From: Oscillospiraceae bacterium | Lineage (GTDB): Bacteria > Bacillota > Clostridia > Oscillospirales > Oscillospiraceae | DNA: 64,000 bases | Reading direction: 5' to 3' | Assembly (NCBI GenBank): GCA_017482385.1 | Contig: JAFUNI010000024.1 | Coordinates: 17,296 to 81,295, forward strand | Shown: positions 43,012 to 51,490 of the stretch, one piece after another | Layout: the number at the start of each line of letters is the position of its first letter | How positions within the stretch are numbered: the stretch's first letter is position 1 | Made by a program: the position numbers and the translations under genes | Notes under the pieces: model-generated | Databases searched by the model: none | What the model was told of the DNA's origin: nothing | What the model saw: only the letters and a program-made list of their open reading frames with translations

Positions 43012-44151
43012 ATGACCGCAATCATCAATGCTACATTGGTCATGCGTGACCATTTGATCCCCAACGGCGTACTGCTGATGGAAAATGGCAAGATCACAGC
43101 TTTTGGCGAAAGCCGGAAAATGGAGATCCCGGAAGGCTGCGAGATCATCGATGCCGAAGGAAAGTACGTTGGCCCCGGCTTTGTGGATATCCATACCCAC
43201 TCCGACGGCAAGGTTTTCTTCTATGATGATCCCAAGTCCGTGGGCCATCATTTGAAGCACGGTACTACCACCATTTTGGCAGCGCTGTATTTCAGCATGA
43301 CCACAGAGGAATTTGTGGATGCCATGGGCAAGATCCGGGAAGCCATGAAAGACCCGGATTGCAAGAACCTGTGCGGCATCTACATGGAAGGCCCTTATAT
43401 GAACCCCAAGTTCGGCTGCGACAAAGAGCATAACCCCTGGGTTGGCCCTGTGGACAGAGAAAAGTATCAGCCCATCATCGATGCCGGCTGGGACTTGGTA
43501 AAGGTTTGGGGCCTGGCTCCCGAGCGGGAGAATATCGTGCAGTTTGTGCAGGATGTAAAGGCTAAGAACCCTGCAGCGGTGTTCTCCGTTGCCCACTCTG
43601 AGGCTTCTCCTCAGGAGGTGGAGGCACTGATGCCTTATGGCCTGCGGATCGGTACCCACCACACCAATGCCACCGGTGACCGCATTTTTTACCCGGAAGT
43701 CCGTGGCGTTTGCGTAGACGAAGCGGTTAACTACAACCGGGAGATCTATGCAGAGCTGATCTGCGACAGTATGGGTATCCATGTAGATCCTTATATGCTG
43801 CGTCTGGTGCGGAGGATCAAGGGTGACGACCGTATCATTCTGATTTCCGATGCCTATGCCTGCGACGGCCCGATTCCCGAGGGCTATGACGGTGTGGACG
43901 ATATCAACTTTGACTGGGAAGGCGAGATCGCCGGTTCCAAGCTGACGCTGGATATTGCCTGCCGTAATGCTTTGAAGCATTTGGGCGCTTCCGTTGTGGA
44001 TGTGTTCCGCTTTGCTTCTTATAACCCTGCTATGGCAGTAGGGTTCTATGACCGCGGTGAGATCGCGGTTGGAAAACGTGCTGACCTGGTGATCGTTGAT
44101 CACTGGATGAAAGTAAACAAAGTAATTTTCGAAGGAGAGACCGTACAATGA
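43012..44151 (+). CDS. NagA-like amidohydrolase (N-acyl amino sugar phosphate deacetylase-like)
   Basis: A 379-residue amidohydrolase of the NagA group. Metal motifs are HTH at 61-63, MEGPYMN, VAHSEAS, THHTNATGD and ISDAYACD; all main catalytic residues seem present. It differs clearly from the NagA encoded at 36 kb, notably in the active-site loop HHTNATGD instead of the HLFNAM type. So it probably removes an acyl group from a different amino sugar phosphate. It overlaps the NagB-like gene by 4 bases. Confidence 0.83.
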   Translation: MTAIINATLVMRDHLIPNGVLLMENGKITAFGESRKMEIPEGCEIIDAEGKYVGPGFVDIHTHSDGKVFFYDDPKSVGHHLKHGTTTILAALYFSMTTEEFVDAMGKIREAMKDPDCKNLCGIYMEGPYMNPKFGCDKEHNPWVGPVDREKYQPIIDAGWDLVKVWGLAPERENIVQFVQDVKAKNPAAVFSVAHSEASPQEVEALMPYGLRIGTHHTNATGDRIFYPEVRGVCVDEAVNYNREIYAELICDSMGIHVDPYMLRLVRRIKGDDRIILISDAYACDGPIPEGYDGVDDINFDWEGEIAGSKLTLDIACRNALKHLGASVVDVFRFASYNPAMAVGFYDRGEIAVGKRADLVIVDHWMKVNKVIFEGETVQ

Positions 44152-45119
44152 AAGATTTCATTACCGATCCCGCAACCAAATTTGACTTCCAGCCCCACGA
44201 CTTTGTTCCCTTCAAGGACAAGAAGGTCTGTGAGTATGTCCGTAGCCTGAGCGGCAAGGATCTGGAAAAGCGCGAGCCCTGGTGGCATCCCGAGTTCGAT
44301 GTTAAGGTTATCATGAACCCCCATCCCATTCTGATCGCTACCCTGTTCTCCCGTCTGAAGGCAGCTTCCGAGGCTGGCAAGACCTTCACCATGATCCTGG
44401 GTAACCCCGAGCCCGACACCTACATTCCTCTGGCTCAGCTGATCAACTACTTCCAGGTTGACTGCTCCAAGGTTCACCTGTTCGCCGAGGACGAGTGGGC
44501 TGATGAGAACGGCAACATTGCTCCCATCACCTACGAGGCTGGCTTTGCTCACTCCATGATCAAGTACTTCTACTATCAGATCGACGAGAAGTTGCGTATG
44601 CCTATGGAGAATGTCCACTTCCCCACCAATGAGAACATCAAGGACTACTCCAAGATCATCAACGACATCTCCGAGGGTGGCGCTGATATCGCTTCTACCT
44701 CTCCCGGATGGGCTGGCCACATGGCTTTCGTGGATCCTATCCCCGAGTTCATCGGCTCCGGCGATGTTGAAGAGTGGCTGAATCAGCCCGCTCAGATCGT
44801 CAAGCTGCACCCCATGACCATTATGCAGAACTCCCTGAACGGTACCTTCGGTCAGTCCGGCGACATCGCAAATGTTCCTCCCTGCGCCGCTACCATCGGA
44901 CCTCTGGATGTTATGCGTGCTAAGGAGCGTATCGAGGTTCACGCACTGGCTACCTGCGGTACTTTCTCCTCCTGGCAGAGAATGACCTCCCGTCTGTGCA
45001 CCCACGGCCCCATCACTCCCTACCTGCCCTCCTCCATGCTGCAGACCAAGAAGACTCAGGTCTACATCAGCGAAGAGCTGGCTGCTCCCTTCGAGTGCTG
45101 GGAGAAGGTCGGTTACTAA
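44148..45119 (+). CDS. NagB-like sugar-phosphate deaminase/isomerase family protein
   Basis: A 323-residue protein with the NagB/6-phosphogluconolactonase fold: ILGNPEPDTYIPLAQLI (near 85-101) corresponds to the phosphate-binding turn and FAEDEWADENG to the catalytic-Asp segment of NagB (FNMDEY type). It is longer than NagB (about 260) and carries a strong divergence in the C-terminal half, so glucosamine-6-phosphate may not be its substrate. Translationally coupled to the NagA-like deacetylase, the natural preceding step. Highly biased codons. Confidence 0.75.
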   Translation: MKDFITDPATKFDFQPHDFVPFKDKKVCEYVRSLSGKDLEKREPWWHPEFDVKVIMNPHPILIATLFSRLKAASEAGKTFTMILGNPEPDTYIPLAQLINYFQVDCSKVHLFAEDEWADENGNIAPITYEAGFAHSMIKYFYYQIDEKLRMPMENVHFPTNENIKDYSKIINDISEGGADIASTSPGWAGHMAFVDPIPEFIGSGDVEEWLNQPAQIVKLHPMTIMQNSLNGTFGQSGDIANVPPCAATIGPLDVMRAKERIEVHALATCGTFSSWQRMTSRLCTHGPITPYLPSSMLQTKKTQVYISEELAAPFECWEKVGY

Positions 45120-45138
45120 TCCTTATTATCTCAACGGC

Positions 45139-45169
45139 AAAGGGCCACATCATCGATGTGGCCCTTTTT
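45139..45169 (+). terminator. Intra-cluster terminator or attenuating hairpin
   Basis: Twelve-bp stem AAAGGGCCACAT (45139-45150) with 45156-45167 followed by T residues, placed only 20 bases before the kinase gene with no new promoter visible. It probably lowers read-through into the downstream genes. Confidence 0.8.
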
Positions 45170-45188
45170 CAAAAAAGGAGGACACCTT

Positions 45189-46637
45189 ATGTATATTGGT
45201 GTTGATTTGGGCAGTACCAATCTGAAAGCTGCCCTGTATGATGAAAACTTAAATTGCGTTGCCCAGAAGGGCGCTCCCGTTGCGTATATCCGTGAGGGAG
45301 AATTTATCGAATTTGACGCGGAAAAGTATTTTGACGATCTGGTTGCAGTACTGCACGATCTGATGGCTGAGAATCCCGGCAAGGTGCTGGAGATCGCCCT
45401 CACCGGCCAGGCTGAGTCCCTGGTTTGCTTGGATGCAGAGGGTAAGGCCGTTTATAATGCCATCTCCTGGATGGATGAGCGCTCCGGAGAGGAGTGCGAG
45501 ATTCTTTCTCAGCAGTTTGATGCCCAGCTGTGCCATCGTAAGACCGGTCAGCAGGCTGTGCTGCCCACCTGGCCTGCCACCAAGATTTTGTGGCTGAAGC
45601 GTAACCGTCCGGAAGTTTTCGGCAAGGTGGCGACCTATATGCTGCTGAAGGACTATATCGTTTACCGGCTCACAGGCAAGAAGTGCGCCGATATGTCCAT
45701 TGCTACTTTCTCTTTTTACTTTGACATTTACGGAAAATGCTACTGGCAGGAAATGCTCCGGGCCATTGGTATTACCGAGAAACAGCTCCCCGAGCTGATA
45801 GAGCCCTGCACTGTGGTTGGCGGCTTGACCGACAATGTGGCAGCAGCCACCGGTCTGACTGCCGAAACCCAAGTCAATGTGGGCACGTTGGACCATTTTG
45901 CCGGCATGATCGGCACGGGCAACACTGCCCCCGGCGGTATGAACCTGTCCACCGGTACAACAATGGTGCTGACCGCTATGACCGAGGAAAAGCCCGACCC
46001 GGACTGTGACCTGGCGCTCCATTACGGCTTTAAGCCGGATACCTATGTGATGCTGCCGGTTATGGAAAGCGGCGGTGTGTGTTTGGATTGGTTCCGCCGT
46101 ACCTGCATGAATAATCTGGATTACGATACCTTGAATGCCGAAATCTTGAAAGCCCCGGAAACAGACCTGCTGTTCCTGCCTTACTTGGTGGGTACAAATG
46201 CGCCGGAATTCGACCGGGAGGCCAGCGGTGTATTCTTCGGCCTGCGCCAGGAGCATACGAATATCCAAATGGCTAAGGCGGTCATGGAGGGCGTATGCTT
46301 TGTCCTGCGGAAAAACTGCGAGGATATCCTGTCCAAGGGTACGAAGATCTCCAGCATCGTTGCCACCGGCGGCGGCGCAAAGAGCCCTGTTTGGTGCCAG
46401 CTGCAGGCGGATATCACCGGCCTTCCCCTGGAAGTTCCCGCTGTCACCGAGGCCGGCTGCCTGGGCGCGGCGATGATCGCAGCCAAGAGCCAGGGTCAGT
46501 TTGGCAGTTTGGAAGAGGCTGCCAAGGGCGTGAAGATGGTTCGTGCCTATACCCCCAACCCCAGCCCCGCCATCGAAGAAAAATACCGCAAGTTCTGCAA
46601 GCTCTATGAAGCTGCGTTGGAAATTGCCAGAATGTAA
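45189..46637 (+). CDS. FGGY-family carbohydrate kinase
   Basis: A 482-residue actin-fold sugar kinase. The N-terminal phosphate motif is YIGVDLGSTNLKAALYD (2-18), WMDERSGEE is the substrate-binding Asp region and VATGGGAKSPVWCQLQAD the C-terminal FGGY signature. It resembles xylulokinase-type kinases of ketoses and polyols. AAAAAAGGAGG precedes ATG 45189. In the cluster it would phosphorylate the imported sugar or cyclitol; the substrate is not predictable from sequence. Confidence 0.87.
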   Translation: MYIGVDLGSTNLKAALYDENLNCVAQKGAPVAYIREGEFIEFDAEKYFDDLVAVLHDLMAENPGKVLEIALTGQAESLVCLDAEGKAVYNAISWMDERSGEECEILSQQFDAQLCHRKTGQQAVLPTWPATKILWLKRNRPEVFGKVATYMLLKDYIVYRLTGKKCADMSIATFSFYFDIYGKCYWQEMLRAIGITEKQLPELIEPCTVVGGLTDNVAAATGLTAETQVNVGTLDHFAGMIGTGNTAPGGMNLSTGTTMVLTAMTEEKPDPDCDLALHYGFKPDTYVMLPVMESGGVCLDWFRRTCMNNLDYDTLNAEILKAPETDLLFLPYLVGTNAPEFDREASGVFFGLRQEHTNIQMAKAVMEGVCFVLRKNCEDILSKGTKISSIVATGGGAKSPVWCQLQADITGLPLEVPAVTEAGCLGAAMIAAKSQGQFGSLEEAAKGVKMVRAYTPNPSPAIEEKYRKFCKLYEAALEIARM

Positions 46638-46648
46638 GGGATTTTGCC

Positions 46649-47254
46649 ATGAAAACTTACACCTTAAAGAAAATCACCGGCGCTCCCGATTGGAATGCCA
46701 TCGAAGTAATGCCCATCGATACCCTGTTGTGGACAGACCCCCTGCCCATTACTGCCCAGGCTCAGCTTTGCTGGGATGAGGAGGCCATTTACCTGCGCAT
46801 GGAGGCCTTTGAAAAAGAGATCCGCAAGGAAGAAACCGATCCTTTGGCGGAGATCTGCAATGACAGCTGCTTAGAGTTCTTTATCCAGCCCACCGATGCG
46901 CCCACCTATCTGAACTTTGAAATCAACCCCCTGGCAAATTATCTCATTGGCCAGGGTGATTGTGACGTGGATAACCGTTTGCGTGTCATCATTCCGGACT
47001 TTGAGACCCGTATGGAGCCCAAGGTGACCTTCACGGAAACCGGCTGGGTTCTGACCTACAAAGTGCCCTTCTCCTTTATCCGCCTGTTCTATCCCCAGTT
47101 TGAGGCAAAGCCGGGCTTGAAGGTCCGGGGCAACTGCTATAAGTGCGGTGACTTGACCGCAAAAACACATTTCCTGGCCTGGAGTCCCACTGTCAGCGAA
47201 GAACCTGCATTCCACCTGCCGGAGTATTTTGGAGAACTGATCTTTGGAGAATGA
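46649..47254 (+). CDS. Cytosolic CBM9-like carbohydrate-binding protein
   Basis: A 201-residue protein of the carbohydrate-binding family 9-like type (NDSCLEFFIQP, TYLNFEINPLANYL, WSP near the end). Family members are usually secreted or fused to glycosidases; this one has no signal peptide and is free-standing. It overlaps or abuts the large glycosidase-like gene, so it may be a subunit of that enzyme. Function otherwise unknown. Confidence 0.75.
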   Translation: MKTYTLKKITGAPDWNAIEVMPIDTLLWTDPLPITAQAQLCWDEEAIYLRMEAFEKEIRKEETDPLAEICNDSCLEFFIQPTDAPTYLNFEINPLANYLIGQGDCDVDNRLRVIIPDFETRMEPKVTFTETGWVLTYKVPFSFIRLFYPQFEAKPGLKVRGNCYKCGDLTAKTHFLAWSPTVSEEPAFHLPEYFGELIFGE

Positions 47255-47255
47255 T

Positions 47256-49400
47256 ATGGCTATTGTGATTGAAAATTCCCTGTTCCGCCTGACGGTAGGG
47301 GAGGATTGTATTGCCCAAAGCCTTGTGTGTAAGGCAAACGGTGAGGAATGCTTAGCTAAGGACAAAAAGCTTCCGCTGTTTTCTGTGACCCAGGAGCGGC
47401 CCTTTAATAATGAGGTAAAGCTCTCCACCCTGTGCAAGCGCACAACTTATCCTGCTAACTCTCTCCGGCGGGAAGGGGATAAGCTGATTGTAGGTTTCTC
47501 TGTTGCCCCCTATGAGGCTGTGGTGCAGGTGCAGGAGAAAGAAAGTTATGTAAACTTCTGCCTGGACAGCTTTATCAATCACCCCACGGACTATGGCCAT
47601 CTGTGTATGGATAAACCCCCAGCAACGGAGTTTTGCCTGCTGCAGCTGCCTGTGGCTGACCGGGAGAATTTCGGCCAGTGGCTGAATGTAAGCTGGGACG
47701 AGAATACTGCGGTCAATGTGCTGGCATCTGACCCCCGCACCCTGATTGATGCAGAAAAGCGGGAGGACTATCATATTATGCATGCCACCGTCCGCCGGGA
47801 TATTCGCCTGCAAGGCCCCGGCGTAGCGCTGATCGTTGCCCCCAAGGAACAGCTTTTGGATTGCGTTGCCGCGGTGGAGGAGGATTTTGACCTGCCCCGT
47901 GGCGTGGAAAGTCGCCGCAATCCCTGCACCAACCAAGCCATCTATTACACCTGGGAGCTGTACCCGGACACGGTAGAGGAGCATATTCGCTATTGCAAGG
48001 CCGGCGGCTACAAGCTGATGCAGGTATATTTTACCAGTATTTATAAGTCTGCTCAGTGCTATGGCCTGTGCGGAGATTATGATTATAATGACCACTACCC
48101 CAACGGTGCAGAGGATTTGAAGAAGGTCCTCTCCCGGCTGCGGGAGGAGGGCATTATCCCCGGCCTGCATCTTTTGCAGCCCCATATTGGTCTGAAGAGC
48201 CGGTATGTGACCCCGGTTGCTGACCACCGTCTCCATTTGATCCAGCACTATACCTTGGCAAAGCCACTGGGTAAAGAGGATACCACGGTTTATGTGGAGC
48301 AGGATCCCTTTGCTGCGCCCAGGGCAGATAAGCGCCGTGTGCTGCAGTTCGGCGGTGAGCTGATTACCTACGAGGGTCGCACGGAAGAACGGCCCTACTG
48401 CTTTACCGGCTGTACCCGCGGTGCATACGATACCACTGTCACAGAACACCCTCTGGGTCAAATCGGCGGTGTGCTGGATGTAAGTGAGTACAGCGCTGTC
48501 AGCGCCTATCTTGACCAAAACACCAGCCTTGCCGACGAGGTATCCCAGAAGCTTGCGGATACCTATAACCTGGGATTTGGGTTTATATACTTCGACGGCT
48601 CTGAGGGCGCCAATGCGCCCCACGCATATCATATCCCCAATGCTCAATACAGCGTGTATAAGAAGCTGCAGACTGCACCCCTGTTCTGCGAGGGTGCGGC
48701 TAAGGCCCATTTCAGCTGGCATATGCTCAGCGGTGCCAATGCCTTTGACATCTTCCGTCCGGAAGTGTTCAAGGAAATGATCGGTGTTCATCCCATTCCC
48801 GAAGCCATTGAGATGAAAAAGGACTTTACCCGGGTGAATTTCGGTTGGTGGCAGTTCTGGGGCGGCACAGGTACGCAGGCCGACCAGTTTGCCTACAGCA
48901 GCGCCAAGGCCGCTGCCTGGGATTGCCCGGCGACTATGATCTCCGACCGAAAATTCTTTGGAGAGAATCCTCGGCTCTATGACATTTTGGAAGTTCTGCG
49001 CCGCTGGGAGGATGCCCGCACAAGCGGCTTCTTCACCGCCGAGCAGAAAGAGCAGATGAAGAACCTGGAGCAGGAGCACATTCTGCTGATCAATGAGCAG
49101 AAGGAATATGAGCTGCAGCCTTATTTCCGGGTAGCGCTGTCTGAGGATTTCCCCATCACTGCCTATACCTTTACCCGGGGTGGCGAAAGCTGGGCGGTCT
49201 ACTGGCACAGATCCGGTGAGGGCAAGCTGAAATTGCCTGTAAATGCCGAGGAAATCCAGCTTTATGAGGAGCTTTGGCAGCCGTCGGTTTCTTTGGGAAA
49301 TGGCTTAGCTGTCCTGCCTGCGGACAAGTGCCGGTATGTAAAAACTACTCTGCCGATGGAAAAACTTGTGGAAGTTTTCCAAAAAGCAGAACTGCTATAA
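47256..49400 (+). CDS. Large glycoside hydrolase-like protein, family not assigned
   Basis: A 714-residue cytosolic protein. Residues 1-200 look like an all-beta domain, and about 220-580 a TIM barrel of clan-D flavour: YYTWELYPDTVEEHI, YKLMQVYFTSIYKS, GIIPGLHLLQPHIG and FGFIYFDGSEGANAP, where the last Asp or Glu pair could be catalytic. A small beta domain ends the chain. I cannot match a numbered GH family. ATG 47256 follows GGAGA and lies one base after the CBM9-like stop. Together they may cleave a glycoside taken up by the ABC importer. Confidence 0.65.
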   Translation: MAIVIENSLFRLTVGEDCIAQSLVCKANGEECLAKDKKLPLFSVTQERPFNNEVKLSTLCKRTTYPANSLRREGDKLIVGFSVAPYEAVVQVQEKESYVNFCLDSFINHPTDYGHLCMDKPPATEFCLLQLPVADRENFGQWLNVSWDENTAVNVLASDPRTLIDAEKREDYHIMHATVRRDIRLQGPGVALIVAPKEQLLDCVAAVEEDFDLPRGVESRRNPCTNQAIYYTWELYPDTVEEHIRYCKAGGYKLMQVYFTSIYKSAQCYGLCGDYDYNDHYPNGAEDLKKVLSRLREEGIIPGLHLLQPHIGLKSRYVTPVADHRLHLIQHYTLAKPLGKEDTTVYVEQDPFAAPRADKRRVLQFGGELITYEGRTEERPYCFTGCTRGAYDTTVTEHPLGQIGGVLDVSEYSAVSAYLDQNTSLADEVSQKLADTYNLGFGFIYFDGSEGANAPHAYHIPNAQYSVYKKLQTAPLFCEGAAKAHFSWHMLSGANAFDIFRPEVFKEMIGVHPIPEAIEMKKDFTRVNFGWWQFWGGTGTQADQFAYSSAKAAAWDCPATMISDRKFFGENPRLYDILEVLRRWEDARTSGFFTAEQKEQMKNLEQEHILLINEQKEYELQPYFRVALSEDFPITAYTFTRGGESWAVYWHRSGEGKLKLPVNAEEIQLYEELWQPSVSLGNGLAVLPADKCRYVKTTLPMEKLVEVFQKAELL

Positions 49401-49439
49401 GGCACTTTCACGAATTTTCAGAAAAAGCCCTGACAGGAA

Positions 49440-49468
49440 TTGACATTCCGGGCGATTTATACTAAACT
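49440..49468 (+). promoter_or_regulatory. Internal promoter of the second half of the cluster
   Basis: -35 TTGACA (49440-49445), 17-base spacer, -10 TAAACT (49463-49468), 47 bases before the mutarotase start. The gap 49401-49515 has no terminator. Confidence 0.75.
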
Positions 49469-49515
49469 ATATGTTGATGTGGAACGCTTGCAGTGAATGC
49501 ATAGGAGGTGGCGAT

Positions 49516-49845
49516 GTGGGAGTCTTGCGATTCGGTCAGCTGGGTAAGCTGAAGCCGGAAAAAATCGAGGAGTATTGCGCCTTGCACGCCAATCCCTGGC
49601 CGGAAGTGCTGGAAACCATCAAGCAGTGCAATATGCGGAATTATTCCATTTATCTCCATGGCGATCTGGTCTTTGCTTACTTTGAGTATGTGGGTGAGGA
49701 TTTTGATGCCGATATGCAGAAGATGGATAACGACCCCATTACCAAAAAATGGTGGGAGCATACGCACCCCTGCTTTATAGAATATGCAATCCACCCGGCA
49801 AGTCAGTTTTACCACGATATGAAACCGATTTTTTACTATGAATGA
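49516..49845 (+). CDS. L-rhamnose mutarotase family protein
   Basis: A 109-residue protein of the RhaM/DUF718 family, a dimeric alpha-beta barrel that interconverts sugar anomers. FGQLGKLKPEKIEEYCALHANPWPEV holds the conserved His/Pro region (given here as two family blocks, FGQLGKLKPEKIEEYC and LHANPWPEV), then YSIYLHGDLVFAYFEY and KKWWEHTHPC with the substrate His. The usual length is about 104. GTG 49516 is chosen for AGGAGG seven bases upstream. No rhamnose catabolic genes are near, so the substrate may be another deoxy or amino sugar. Confidence 0.85.
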   Translation: MGVLRFGQLGKLKPEKIEEYCALHANPWPEVLETIKQCNMRNYSIYLHGDLVFAYFEYVGEDFDADMQKMDNDPITKKWWEHTHPCFIEYAIHPASQFYHDMKPIFYYE

Positions 49846-49858
49846 GGAGGAACCCCCA

Positions 49859-50215
49859 ATGGCCTACGGCAAAAAAGTTTGGATTTTCCCGGATGCAGAG
49901 CTGCCCCCCGAGGGCGTGAACCTGATTCCCGGTCACGAATCCGTCATCATCACCAATGTCAGCGACAAGGTGGCAAATGTGAAGTTCACCCTGATCTACA
50001 CCGATAAAGACCCCGTCAGCTTCACCACCCAGGTGGAAGCAATGCGTGTTCGCTGCCTGCGTACCAATAAAGAGTGCGACTTCGGTAAGTACACCGCTAA
50101 GTTCGACGAGCAGTACGCCATTATGCTGGAGAGCGATCAGCCCATCGTTGCCCAGTACGGCCGCGCCGAACCCAGAGAGGTCAATTTCTACATCAATGCC
50201 GGTTACTGCGAGTAA
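49859..50215 (+). CDS. ASRT-family (sensory rhodopsin transducer-like) protein
   Basis: A 118-residue all-beta protein matching the family of Anabaena sensory rhodopsin transducer: KKVWIFPDAELPPEG at the start, ESVIITN, VEAMRVRCLRTN in the centre and PIVAQYGRAE near the end. No rhodopsin is encoded here. Homologues occur in sugar catabolic loci and are thought to bind small ligands or DNA. ATG 49859 is nine bases after GAGGAGG. A role as a cytosolic ligand-binding factor for the pathway is possible but unproven. Confidence 0.8.
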   Translation: MAYGKKVWIFPDAELPPEGVNLIPGHESVIITNVSDKVANVKFTLIYTDKDPVSFTTQVEAMRVRCLRTNKECDFGKYTAKFDEQYAIMLESDQPIVAQYGRAEPREVNFYINAGYCE

Positions 50216-50257
50216 TCGAGAAATAATTATGTAAACTATTTTAGGAGGAAATACAAA

Positions 50258-51430
50258 ATGGCAAGAATTTGCATCCCCGATCACGAGTATAAAGAAAGAG
50301 TAAAGCGCTGCGCTGCGATCCTGGTCCGCGAAAAGCTGGACGTGCTGATCGTTAACGGCAACGAGGCTGACTACGCTAACCCCCGTTACTTCTCCGGCTT
50401 CTGGCCCCTGTTCGAGCGCGCCGGCGTGGCTATTGCTGCCAACGGCGAGGCTGCTCTGATGGTAGGTCCCGAGTCCTCCATCTTCGGTGCTGACCGCAAC
50501 AAGCTGGACAAGATCTTCACCCTGCTTGCTTACCGTGAAGGCGCTGACCCCGCTTACCCCGAGGCTAAGCCCGACACCTTCCACGATGTCTTCAAGGCTA
50601 TCGGCGTGACCGGCAAGAAGATCCGCATCGGTGTGGCATCCTTCCTGGATACCTCCGTTACCATCTTCAACGCCATCAAGGACGCTTTCCCCGAGGCTGA
50701 GATCGTTGACGCCGGCAAGATCATGGTCGAGCTGCGCCGCATCAAGTCCGAGAACGAGCTGGCTTGCCTGCGTGAAGGCTACCGTATTGCTGACCTGGCA
50801 ACCCAGCAGGTTATGAAGGAAATCCGTCCCGGCATGACCGAGCTGCAGGCTGTTGGTATCGCACAGCGCGTTGTTTACGAGAACGGCGCCGAGTACGAAG
50901 GCCTGCCCATGTACGTGTTCTCCGAGGCCTCTACCCGTCACGCTATCTCCCGTTCTTCCTACCGTGAGTTCCAGAAGGGCGACATCGTGCAGCTGAACCT
51001 GTCCGCTAAGATCGACGGCTACTCCGCTGCTATCGGTTACCCCATCTGCCTGGGCACTCTGGAAGGCCAGCGCCGCGACATCGTGCAGTTCTGCCGCGAG
51101 GCTCACACCTGGTCCGAGAAGCAGGTCAAGGCCGGCGTTTGGGCTGCTGACATTGCTAAGGGCTTCTACAAGTACTATGTTGACCACGGCTACGAGAAGA
51201 ACTATGTTTACGGTCCTCTCCACGGCACCGGTATCATCGAGGTGGAAGCACCCTGGTGCGAGACTTCCTCTACTTACAACCTGGAGCCCAACATGACCTT
51301 CCAGGTGGACACCTACATCTCCTCCGACACCTTCGGCGTCCGTTGGGAGAAGGGTATCGCAGTTAAGGAAGGCGGCTACGAGGTTCTCAGCCCCGAGATC
51401 CCCGAGGTCTGCCCCGAGATCCACTTCTAA
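50258..51430 (+). CDS. M24-family creatinase-like protein lacking most metal ligands
   Basis: A 390-residue pita-bread protein with a creatinase-type N-terminal domain (1-140) and an M24 C-terminal domain. In metallopeptidases five ligands bind two metals; here the two Asp positions read N and A (QLNLSAKIDGYSAAIGYP), the first Glu position is Asp (QVDTYIS), and only the His of LHGTGI and the last Glu (RWEKG) fit. It therefore resembles metal-free creatinase more than prolidase and may hydrolyse a C-N bond of a guanidine or amide. AGGAGG precedes the ATG. Strongly biased codons suggest abundance. Confidence 0.82.
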   Translation: MARICIPDHEYKERVKRCAAILVREKLDVLIVNGNEADYANPRYFSGFWPLFERAGVAIAANGEAALMVGPESSIFGADRNKLDKIFTLLAYREGADPAYPEAKPDTFHDVFKAIGVTGKKIRIGVASFLDTSVTIFNAIKDAFPEAEIVDAGKIMVELRRIKSENELACLREGYRIADLATQQVMKEIRPGMTELQAVGIAQRVVYENGAEYEGLPMYVFSEASTRHAISRSSYREFQKGDIVQLNLSAKIDGYSAAIGYPICLGTLEGQRRDIVQFCREAHTWSEKQVKAGVWAADIAKGFYKYYVDHGYEKNYVYGPLHGTGIIEVEAPWCETSSTYNLEPNMTFQVDTYISSDTFGVRWEKGIAVKEGGYEVLSPEIPEVCPEIHF

Positions 51431-51443
51431 TTATAATTTACGC

Positions 51444-51469
51444 AAAATGCGCCCATTGGGGCGCATTTT
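51444..51469 (+). terminator. Hairpin between M24 and creatininase genes
   Basis: Eleven-bp stem (51444-51454 with 51459-51469), ATTG loop, four T at the end. No new promoter is evident before the next gene, so it is likely a partial terminator or an mRNA-stabilising hairpin. Confidence 0.7.
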
Positions 51470-51490
51470 GTCCAAAAGGAGTAATTGATT

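Noticed and set aside
41665-44148. 827-codon open frame on the minus strand
   Set aside because: It lies antisense to the second ceramidase-fold and NagA-like genes, whose motifs and ribosome sites are clear. Its openness follows from the codon bias of the coding strand and its translation shows no family.
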